Made by a program: the position numbers and the translations under genes
Notes under the pieces: model-generated
The model's database searches: none
Seen by the model: the letters and a program-made list of their open reading frames with translations, nothing else
What the model was told of the DNA's origin: nothing
Part shown: piece after piece, positions 1-7,323 of the stretch
Numbering within the stretch: the stretch's first letter is position 1
Layout of the letters: the number at the start of each line of letters is the position of its first letter
Source of the DNA: Saksenaea vasiformis B4078
Lineage: Eukaryota; Mucoromycota; Mucoromycetes; Mucorales; Saksenaeaceae
DNA length: 14,115 nucleotides
Reading direction: 5' to 3'
Assembly: GCA_000697055.1 (NCBI GenBank)
Contig: JNDT01002212.1
Span: forward strand, 1-14,115

Positions 1-65
1 TTCTATATGACGAACGAATACGAATATCTATATATTCGTTCGTATTCGTTCGTGCCGACCCCTAG
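1..65 (-). mobile_element. hAT-like element terminus (partial)
   Basis: The 13-nt string TGCCGACCCCTAG (53-65), read on the minus strand, begins TAGGGGTCGGCA, the style of a hAT-superfamily terminal inverted repeat. Inside it lies an imperfect palindrome built of CGAATA/TATTCG words (about 10-52), typical of hAT subterminal repeats. The same 13 nt recur at 1396-1408 in the same orientation. Only the last ~65 bp of the element lie in the window and the other end is not visible, so neither the target duplication nor the transposase can be checked. The hAT assignment rests on terminus style alone. Confidence 0.5.
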
Positions 66-148
66 TTCTGCACTAATTATAGGTGACTCTCTGAGTTTAT
101 TTCATTACGGTCATTACCGATATGACTTATACATCAATATGAGTCGTC

Positions 149-766
149 CTATACGACACTGTAGAAGATTGAAAACGTGTTATCTTCAGTGATGAAACCA
201 AAATCAATCGCATTGGTTCAGATGGACTTCAGTGGACCTGGATATCAAGTGATGGACATTTGCGAGATGTTAATGTTCAACATACTTACAAGCATGGTGG
301 TGGCAGCATTATGATGTGGGGTTGTATCACTTGGGACGGTCCTGGATATATTACCAAGATTGATGGAAACATGGATGCAGCCTTGTATTGTGAAATCCTG
401 GGTGATGAGTTTCTTGAAACACTTGACTGGTATGATCTAGATAAGGATCACATTATCTTTCAACAAGATAATGATCCTAAACATACATCAAAACTGGCCA
501 AGGAATGGTTTTCAGACAATGGCGTTCAAGTTCTTCCATGGCCTTCGTTTTCTCCAGATTTGAATCCCATTGAACATATGTGGGCAATGGTCAAACGTCG
601 ACTGTTGATATATGAATCTCATCCCAAAAACTTGGATGAATTGTGGGACCATATCCAATATATTTGGAACAGAATTACACCAGAAGAATGTCAAAAGTTG
701 ATAGAAAGTATGCCTAGATGTATAGAAGCAGTATATAAAGCAAAGGGTGGCAGAACTAAATATTAG
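149..766 (+). pseudogene. Tc1/mariner (DD34E) transposase, 5'-truncated
   Basis: This is the catalytic DDE_3 half of a Tc1-type transposase, which cuts and pastes its element at TA sites. In one frame it shows V-E-D-stop-K-R-V-I-F-S-D-E-T with the first Asp at 191-193, then G-G-G-S-I-M-M-W-G-C, then Q-D-N-D-P-K-H with the second Asp at 467-469, and S-P-D-L-N-P-I-E-H-M-W with the Glu at 572-574, exactly 34 residues later. All three catalytic residues are therefore present. A TGA at 170-172 sits where the family has Trp (EDWKRVIFSDE), and another TGA is at 140-142. The N-terminal helix-turn-helix half is missing; the sequence to the left runs into a hAT-like end. Stop TAG at 764-766 is followed by AATAAA at 777-782. 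It is related to the 2362-3381 gene but clearly a different subfamily. Homology left of about 150 is not convincing. Confidence 0.9.
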
Positions 767-776
767 TTAAGCAATC

Positions 777-782
777 AATAAA
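777..782 (+). promoter_or_regulatory. Polyadenylation signal of Tc1 relic
   Basis: AATAAA lies 10 nt after the TAG stop of the truncated Tc1 transposase. The position matches a cleavage and polyadenylation signal. Confidence 0.5.
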
Positions 783-787
783 ATCCA

Positions 788-984
788 CAAAAGTGTCCGG
801 ATAAATTATTTACCTTTAATCTATTCTAATACTAGATGTATATATGCTACAGATATATATAATAGCTTGTTAGAAAGCTGCGACCTAGTACTTTGCAATA
901 AGCTATCATACAATATATATAGATAAGTAGATTAAATGATATTAGCTAATAAATACAAATGTACAAAATATCCAGACACTTTTG
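788..984. mobile_element. MITE-like inverted-repeat element
   Basis: CAAAAGTGTCCGGATA (788-803) is inverted at 969-984 with one mismatch in 16. Similarity between the two arms continues inward in patches (ATATATA...TAGCTT...AAAG on both sides of a centre near 885), so the 197 bp could fold back on itself. The right side is flanked by TA (985-986) and the left by CA (786-787), compatible with a decayed TA target duplication of a Tc1/mariner-type MITE. It has no coding capacity. It lies just 3' of the Tc1 relic, so the right copy could alternatively be that element's own terminal repeat. Confidence 0.5.
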
Positions 985-1078
985 TAGAGTACTGTACACC
1001 TTGTAATATTTCGACTAATTACTAATTCGTTGCATGCAACATCATCTTCGTCATTAGAGCAGAAAGAGAATCTTCTCT

Positions 1079-1125
1079 ATTTCATTTTTTTTCTTTCTTT
1101 CTTTCTTTCCTTCATTCATTTTTTA
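1079..1125 (+). repeat. Pyrimidine tract / CTTT microsatellite
   Basis: A T-rich run contains several TTTC repeats followed by TTCATTCATTTTTT. It is low complexity. The surrounding 990-1240 holds no gene that I can recognise. Confidence 0.7.
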
Positions 1126-1244
1126 AGTGAAATATCAAGGAAGGCAACGAACTTATATTCTTCATAACTATGCTTCCATTGCAGTTTTTTTTGACATTGC
1201 AGAAAGAGTCATGTTAACGATTAGTAAGCTAATTGCTCTCAAGC

Positions 1245-1408
1245 AAATATTTGAATATTTGATGAATATTCAAATATTATTAACAGTGATTCAAATATAC
1301 TTATGAATATTCATTACTGATTCGAATACTAAAAAACATATTCATATTCATTCAAATATGAATATGTACAAACGAATATGAATATTCAAATATTTTGCCG
1401 ACCCCTAG
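1245..1408 (-). mobile_element. hAT-like terminus with AT-rich subterminal repeats
   Basis: TGCCGACCCCTAG at 1396-1408 is identical to 53-65 and in the same orientation. The preceding 150 bp is dominated by GAATATTC and ATTTGAATAT words, including a perfect 14-bp inverted pair (1246-1259 and 1265-1278, 5-nt loop). This is typical of a non-autonomous hAT element. No matching left terminus (TAGGGGTCGGCA on the plus strand) exists in the window, so the element is either truncated near 1245 or its left end has decayed. Confidence 0.5.
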
Positions 1409-1410
1409 GA

Positions 1411-1563
1411 AATGCTTATGCTGTTGACTGGATCGAGTTTATCTTATATGTTCTGCCTACCCTGGTATATGAGCAGTTGGAAGCAAACAACATTGAAGCA
1501 GGTCCTCTTCAAGCACTTTGGCATTTTGTGGTTGCATGTAACATCACTGTAAAATCTGGTTAA
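1411..1563 (+). pseudogene. Tnp2-type transposase fragment
   Basis: The frame after the hAT-like end encodes A-V-D-W-I-E-F-I-L-Y-V-L-P-T and ends at TAA (1561-1563). It closely resembles A-V-D-W-L-N-F-L-L-Y-V-V-P-T encoded at 9424-9465 in the CACTA transposase of this window, and similar spacing follows in both. It is therefore a scrap of the central-to-C-terminal part of a Tnp2-like (En/Spm, CACTA) transposase from a different family member. No start, and no further Tnp2 homology after 1563, could be seen. The junction at 1408/1411 suggests a hAT-like insertion cut this gene. Confidence 0.65.
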
Positions 1564-2011
1564 TTGAGAGATGGATAACAATGGGAATATGTTGAGACTC
1601 TTAGATGATTGTTTATTATTGTTTTACAGGGAGCTTTTATAGCGGTGGTGGTGTTCTTGAGAAATAAAAATTTTACAATGATAAACCAATGATCGATGTT
1701 AAAGAGGTTTCAGGTACAATCGGGTATTGGACCCTGATATGATTTGTACTTCAGCTTAATCATTATTTATCCAGTTTCTCATCTGTGAGGTTTATCTGTA
1801 GATGTCGTGATATGATTTAGTCATTCTGTATGTAGAATATGACAATTACTTTGTCATGGCAAATTGACGCTGAAGACGTAGAACAAGTAAAAATGTAAGT
1901 TAAATGCACAGTTATTGAAAGTTGAGCATATCAGATCTTTATACGTACTCTGCATAGGCATTTTCAGAAGTGGCATATGTACTTGTGTACCTTTCTTCCA
2001 AATAACATCTA
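1564..2011. other. Intergenic, no recognised feature
   Basis: AT-rich sequence with stops in all frames. I see no RNA gene, no terminal repeat and no recognisable protein fragment here. Confidence 0.5.
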
Positions 2012-2045
2012 CAGTGACTCAAAAAATTGCCCAATTGTTTTGAAA
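2012..2045 (+). repeat. Candidate left terminal repeat of Tc1 element 2
   Basis: CAGTGACTCAAAAAATTGCC begins right after TA (2010-2011), a form common for Tc1/mariner ends, and lies 350 bp before the transposase start. A related word (AAATTGCGCAAC) follows inside. No inverted partner was found after 3381, so the right end has decayed or been deleted. Confidence 0.35.
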
Positions 2046-2361
2046 TTTTTGACATTTACTTAAATTGCGCAACATTTTCCTGATTAAACTCTTGTGAAAC
2101 CTATATCATTCGATAGAGCTATTAATCAGCTTTCTGACAATATATAATACATGCCATTCCAGTCAATATATCTAAAGTTATAAGTAAACAAAGGCTCATT
2201 TTTTTAAATTGCCGATTTTGACAAGTAAAATAAAGTAATATACATGTCTGTCAATTAACCTTTTTAGCATTTCTGTTGCACAGCTCATAATATAAGTATA
2301 AGACTTTTTTATTTCTGCTTATTTTTTATTCTTTTTACTGATTCTGCATTTCGCCATTGCA

Positions 2362-3381
2362 ATGATTGCCATTTTAAAAGAAACTAAAAACAGTATTTTT
2401 ACCCTTACTTTGCAAGGCCTTTCTACACATAAAATCGCAGAACGACTTGGTATAAGTAAAAGAACAGTCTACAATTACCAGAAAACAATGAAAAACCAAT
2501 CCAAGAAAAAGCATGCAGGCCGCCCATCAGCATTCAGTGAAGCTGATTGCAGAGTAATTGCACGCCACATTAGCAATGGGACATACTAAAATGCAACAGA
2601 TGTCGCCAATCATCTCGCCAATGAAGAAAAAACTGTCTCTGTACAGACCATTCATAACCTTCTCAAGAAGTGTGGATTTAATGCACGCCCAAAGCCCAAA
2701 GTGTTGCCTCTCCAAGTTGCTCAATGTAAAACCAAACGTTATCTGTTTGCACACACATACCTTAATTGGACAGAAGAACAATGGCGTAACGTTGTTTTTA
2801 GTAATGAGACAAAAGTCGTTCGCCTTGGATCTGATGGTTTAGACTGGACCTGGGTCAAAAAAGGAAGAGCACTTCAGGATCACAATGTCGTTCCAGTATA
2901 CAAAGGTGGCGGTGGCAGCCTCATGTTGTGGAGTTGCATTACAGCAAGTGGTGTTGGATATATTATGAGGATCGATGGTAGCCTGGATACTGAGTTGTAT
3001 TGCAAGATCCTCAGCAAAGATTTCCTCAAGACACTGCGAGCCTACAACATAAACAAAAGAGACATTATTTTTCAACAAGATAATGACCCTAAACATACAT
3101 CCAAACGTACTAAAAAGTGGTTCCGTGATAACAGAGTACATGTGCTTGATTGGCCATCATACTCTCCAGACCTGAATCCAATCGAACATATGTGGGCATT
3201 GTTCAAACAATGTATCTGCAGGAATTATTCTATACTACCTCGCAACGTTGATGAACTGTGGGAACGTATATCACAGGAATGGTATCATATTGACCCAAAA
3301 CTCGTTGTAAAATATATTGATTCTATGCCAAGAAGAGTCAAAGCAGTATACAAAGCGAAAGGCAGCTATACTAAGTTTTAA
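2362..3381 (+). pseudogene. Tc1/mariner (DD34E) transposase, near full length
   Basis: One frame runs 339 residues from ATG 2362 to TAA 3379-3381, the usual Tc1 length, interrupted only by TAA at 2587-2589 (codon 76). Residues about 14-40 form a helix-turn-helix (G-L-S-T-H-K-I-A-E-R-L-G-I-S-K-R-T-V), followed by a basic G-R-P motif typical of Tc1. The catalytic domain keeps Asp240 (Q-D-N-D-P-K-H) and Glu275 (S-P-D-L-N-P-I-E), 34 residues apart. The first catalytic Asp, expected in F-S-D-E-T, is Asn148 (AAT, 2803-2805). The protein would be inactive even if the stop were read through. Both lesions fit C-to-T changes on one or other strand (CAA to TAA, GAT to AAT). The start is chosen because no in-frame ATG with homology lies upstream. 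Confidence 0.92.
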
Positions 3382-3385
3382 TAAA
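3380..3385 (+). promoter_or_regulatory. AATAAA overlapping Tc1 stop codon
   Basis: The TAA stop (3379-3381) runs into AATAAA, a compact 3' end. The same arrangement occurs at the minus-strand gene of the CACTA element (6082-6087). Confidence 0.45.
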
Positions 3386-3895
3386 GTCATGTAGTCAATT
3401 ACCTACCATTGCGTCCTGTAATGTGACAATTACTAAAGTAATTCACATTGTAGAGATTAGATGCATAAGGAAAAGAAGAAAAAAATAGAAACAATAAAAA
3501 ATGAACTAAGGGAAAAAAGGACAGCCAGCAGTTATCTTGACACTGAAGTACTTGTCTTTTTGCTACAGAAGTGGTTGAAATGCAAGATGAAGGGATCAAT
3601 GGCAGAATGAGAGTTTGAAAAAGAGTAAAAAAAGCTTCATCAGCATGAATTTTTCATGAAAATTGTTTGTTTTTGAAGTGAAAAAAAGATTCCAAAAGTA
3701 TACATCACTGCCGCATAAGTACTGGAAACACCGAGAAATTGAATTTTACAGTAAAAACCGTGACTACCTTTCCTGAGCTTCCATATATGGTCAAATAGAA
3801 ACAAATATCTAACTGGACTGCACACGCATTCCACTGATCTGTGCTTCTTTTTCACTTTCTCAATCGATAGTATTGCGTTTTTTCTTAGCTGAACC
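3386..3895. other. Spacer before MULE gene
   Basis: No coding region is recognised. Small inverted repeats are visible: CTGTAATGTGA...TCACATTGTAG around 3417-3453 and TTTTCATGAAAA near 3650. MULE terminal repeats should lie in or left of this stretch but I could not identify one. Confidence 0.4.
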
Positions 3896-5509
3896 ATGTC
3901 TTCTGTGTCTATTTTCTCCTCAGTAACTGCTATTGAAGCTCTTGCTAACAGAGTGATTGTTCCTGCTAGTGATTTCGCTGAAACACCTGAGGTTATCCTC
4001 TACCAGCTGTGTGAAAGTTACAAGCAGTGAATCTGCAGTGAAGAAAACTGCTTGTGCTGCAAGTTTTACAATCGTATACCTTCAAGAGGCAGACAGGACT
4101 TGCCAAGCGTGGCATCTTCATCAAGCATGCCTGCTACTTCAGGCGCGACTTCCAGAAACAAAGGAGGCTGTCCTAAGAAAAACGTGTTTTATGAGGTACA
4201 TATAATATCTATAGTAGTAGTATAGAGCTTCTAGTCATGAATTATATGACATTTTATGAATAAAAACGAGAGAAATCATAGTTCATAGTCTAATATAAGT
4301 ATGACTGTTAGGTCTATATGTGTCATCAATCTGGATCTCCACGTCCTTCTGCTAATAATGGTGATCCAAAAAGACGTAGAAAGGCTGACCATCTCCCATG
4401 TAACTATACCACTGCTATCTATGTTACTTGTGAGATTGCAGATCCTAGCCATATAAAGATATGGTACAACTGGAAGCACAGTGGACACCAGCCAGGATCA
4501 ATCAAGAATTTGAATTCAGCACCAGTTAGTACAAAAATTCGCGAATGGATTCAGCAAAAGGTTGAGGAAAATTTTACCTGGGTGCAATTCAAGTATATGT
4601 TGCAGCTTGACAGACAAATCTTGCAAGAAATCTTAGACAAAAATGCTGCGTTACCACTGACTTTGTGCATTGGCTACCAGGAGGTGTACTATGCTATTCA
4701 AAGTTTATTATGAAAAAAAGCGCACCTTGTGCCCACTCTTGAAGATAGCCTTCATCTCTGGAAAGCAAAGATCTCTCAGCAGCAAGGCTTCTTTAAGTAT
4801 GAGAGGATGGACCAGTATGGGGAGGGTATGTTTATCTTTGCCTTCCATTCATCATGGCAACTGGAGGTAAGTTTACATTGTCAACAAACAAACTCACCTT
4901 ATATACATGGATATTATGGTAGATGCTTCTCAAACATGGCAATATCATCTGTTTAGATTTGACGCATAATACTTGTAATGATGGAATGCAAAGGCGTTGC
5001 CTGTTGTATATGCTGGTTGCATTGTGCAGAGATACTGGAAAAGGAGCTCTGCTTGCTTGGCTCATCACCAACAGCGATCCACAATACCCTCTGCAAGCAT
5101 GATTAAACTGGTTGAAGACTACATGGCAATACACCTCCACAGCAGTAATGATTGACAACTCTGACACAGAAATAGTGGCCATTAGAGGTGCATTTAGTCA
5201 CAGTTGCTATATCGCCCTTTGCTTTTGGCATGTCACTCGTGCATGGAGAAAAAATATCAAAACAAAGATCAAGGTAACTTTCAGTGACAATACCATGGAG
5301 CAATTATGATGCGATCGAGCTACAGCATTTGATTTGATGCAACAAATGATGTACACTGAAACAGAAACCAAATTTGATTATTGGCATGAATGTTTCACCT
5401 CGTGGTGCAAGGACAATAGCTACTCAGAATTGTATGAATACTTCTCAAGCAACTACTTGGCCAAAAAATCGAATTGGTATATAGTCTGGCGTCAGGTACT
5501 TGTTACATT
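3896..5509 (+). pseudogene. MULE (Mutator-like) DDE transposase, 3'-truncated
   Basis: Three exons are visible: 3896-4195, intron 4196-4311 (GTACAT...TTAG, branch-like CTAAT), 4312-4866, intron 4867-4922 (GTAAGT...GTAG), and 4923 to at least 5495. All splice sites are phase 0 and join open frames. The product starts with a Cys-rich region (C-S-E-E-N-C-L-C-C), then a basic segment, then D-P-S-H-I-K-I-W-Y and the F-K-Y-E-R-M-D-Q-Y-G-E-G-M-F-I-F-A-F segment. The catalytic core follows: I-C-L-D-L-T-H-N-T-C (Asp 4956-4958), V-M-I-D-N-S-D-T-E (Asp 5154-5156), and L-C-F-W-H-V-T-R-A-W (Cys/His pair). Four in-frame TGA codons kill it (4028, 4711, 5100, 5307). After W-R-Q (5495) coding homology stops at the CACTA insertion (5510). 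No C-terminal part was found downstream of 10814. Confidence 0.82.
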
Positions 5510-5534
5510 CACTACAGAAAAAGTTATCACAGAA
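5510..5534 (+). repeat. CACTA left terminal inverted repeat
   Basis: CACTACAGAAAAAGTTATCA and five further bases pair with the inverse of 10790-10814 at 18 of 25 positions. It is preceded by ATT. Confidence 0.75.
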
Positions 5535-5539
5535 AAGCC

Positions 5540-5760
5540 CAATTTCCATGATTATTCCATGATCGCCATGATTATTCAATGACGATCATAGAATTCAATG
5601 ATATTGTAAATGATAATTAAATGATCAGGAGAAACTATCATGGAAATTCCATGTTAGCATATTCCACGATAGATCATAAATTTATCTTGTAATTCAAGAC
5701 TCATTTCCAGGCTTAACATTGGGTTTGCCTCAGACTTCCATGATAACAATATCTGAGGAA
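5540..5760 (+). repeat. Left subterminal repeat array
   Basis: Repeated TTCCATGATTATT-like words occur in both orientations: ATTTCCATGATTATTCCATG near 5541, ATCATAGAATTCAATGAT near 5586, TATCATGGAAATTCCATG near 5638, TATTCCACGATAGATCAT near 5660, and CTTCCATGATAAC near 5727. In En/Spm elements such short subterminal motifs are the binding sites of the accessory protein TNPA. That role here is inference. Confidence 0.7.
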
Positions 5761-6081
5761 ATTAAATTTATAGATAATGCATTGCATCTCAACGCTCCAA
5801 ACTTGTATCTTGCATCACATTCAATGACTTTGTCATGTATTTATTGTCCTTTACTCTCCTCTATGTTATGTTCAGATAATCAGATTTGCTGACTAAAGGC
5901 TGTTTTATTTGCAATTAAAACCAAAAAATTTATAGTCTGTTGTGACGTCTTCTGACCTGGCGTTCGCTGCTATCATGCCTAACAAACAGGAAACTGTTAG
6001 TTCACCCTTATGATGACAGTAGATATTTTTCTTGCCCATCTGATGTAGAGTCTCTCTCAGTCTCCTGCAGTATCAAAACCG

Positions 6082-6087
6082 TTTATT
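6082..6087 (-). promoter_or_regulatory. AATAAA at stop of minus-strand CACTA gene
   Basis: Read on the minus strand, AATAAA overlaps the TAA stop (6088-6086), as at the Tc1 gene ending at 3381. It suggests a compact functional 3' end. Confidence 0.45.
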
Positions 6088-6739
6088 ACTCAAATATCAC
6101 ATATTCAAAGGTTACCTTCTGCAGGAAAGATTGATACTGATAATGGTTTCCCCATTTTGTTTGGAGAAGCCATTTTGCAGCCCAGGAATGCTTGCAACGT
6201 TGTAGCATAATATCAGACCACAGAGCTTTATGTTCTACTTCCTTGATTGCCCAACTCTGTTTGTCATGTGGGAGCTGGCTCCACGGCACTGGAGGGCCAC
6301 ATGTCAGTAAACTTGAACGCACATCATCTACAGCATTTTTAACTGTGTTATTGAGATTCAGTATTGGACCCTCTGCTGCTTTGGTACTTCCATTGAAGAA
6401 GGTGTGGCATATGTATTTCTGCAACTTGGTGGCAGTTAACCTGACTGCGCGCCTCTTGCCATTCAGCACTTCAGTTGGCCTTTCCAAGGTCCTCTCTTCC
6501 TCTACATTGTCCTCTTCTTCCCTTCCCTGCTCTCTCTCCAAAATATGCAAAAAAGGTTCTCTTTTCCTCAATAGACAAATGATTTCAGCCTGCTGTTGGA
6601 TGACTTCGCAGAGAAGTGTTCCTTGCTCATTGAGGTGAACCTCATGTGCTTCTTGGGTCTCTTCAACTCTGGCAAGAGAAGCGAGCACACGATCATTGAT
6701 TAGGTTAATAACAGCCTTGTTCCCTGGAGTAGTGGGCAT
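6086..6739 (-). CDS. CACTA-borne accessory protein, possibly TNPA-like
   Basis: An uninterrupted 217-residue gene lies inside the CACTA element, antisense to its transposase. I do not recognise the family. Residues about 10-65 are leucine/glutamine-rich with heptad-like spacing (a likely coiled coil). An acidic stretch follows (E-R-E-Q-G-R-E-E-E-D-N-V-E-E-E-R), then a basic segment (N-G-K-R-R-A-V-R-L-T-A-T-K-L). The C-terminal third has regularly spaced Trp: P-W-S-Q-L-P...S-W-A-I-K-E-V-E...L-W-S-D...H-S-W-A-A-K-W-L-L, which could be a helical DNA-binding fold. No signal peptide or membrane segment is seen. The start is the only upstream ATG in frame; a TATA-like box lies about 80 bp before it. 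Being intact in a decayed element is notable. By position it could be the second, TNPA-like transposition protein; a captured host gene is the alternative. Confidence 0.7.
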   Translation of the reverse strand: MPTTPGNKAVINLINDRVLASLARVEETQEAHEVHLNEQGTLLCEVIQQQAEIICLLRKREPFLHILEREQGREEEDNVEEERTLERPTEVLNGKRRAVRLTATKLQKYICHTFFNGSTKAAEGPILNLNNTVKNAVDDVRSSLLTCGPPVPWSQLPHDKQSWAIKEVEHKALWSDIMLQRCKHSWAAKWLLQTKWGNHYQYQSFLQKVTFEYVIFE

Positions 6740-6820
6740 GGTAAGTCATGTAAATATGTCAAAGGTAGTAGGATGATCAAAAGGGAACTCCTATGATGTG
6801 TGCTTGAAGTTTCTACTCTT

Positions 6821-6828
6821 TTTTTATA
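6821..6828 (-). promoter_or_regulatory. TATA-like box for minus-strand CACTA gene
   Basis: The minus strand reads CATATAAAAAAAG here, about 82 bp upstream of the ATG at 6739. Position and sequence fit a fungal TATA element; AT-rich background lowers the weight. Confidence 0.4.
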
Positions 6829-7323
6829 TGTTTCTAAATACGGTTGGAACAGTCATAGTGAGACATCTTGTAAACCAGTAACTGCAAAAGGAAGAGTTTC
6901 CATCCAATTAGGTCTAGATATACCAATAGCATAATCATATAGCTGACCTATAATTGGTATGGTGAATAGACAGTGGTGGCCCTGGTCAATTGGTAAGAAA
7001 AATTGGAGATAGGACTTGAGTTAGTGAAGGTACAAAATACAGATGAAAGAAAATTCGTGTAACAGCAATATCTTTATGAGAAGTTCATTTGACAATACCT
7101 GAAACATAATGAAAACGACACCGGAATACAACACAAGACAGTACACTTTATTAGCTTATCTTCTTTTGACCATCTTGACTTTCTATCACTACTATTAAGT
7201 ATGGAATCATCACGCAAACACATGTGACAAACAGATCCAAATGTCCCTGCTGGACATATACAATGCAATTAGTATCTGAAATCTTTCAGAGAGTGCATCT
7301 TTACAAAACATAATCGCCAATGT

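Noticed and set aside
1079..1125. Pyrimidine tract as a regulatory element
   Set aside because: It is simple sequence with no adjacent gene on either strand; kept only as a repeat.
1378..1410. ATG 1378 as start of the Tnp2 fragment
   Set aside because: The first ~11 codons are the hAT-like terminus itself; homology starts only after 1408.
2527..3141. Minus-strand open frames across Tc1 element 2
   Set aside because: They are shadows of the transposase frame, which has clear motifs on the plus strand.
6192..6638. 148-codon plus-strand frame antisense to the CACTA accessory gene
   Set aside because: It is the complement of an open gene with a better start, TATA-like box and AATAAA; its composition is shadow-like.
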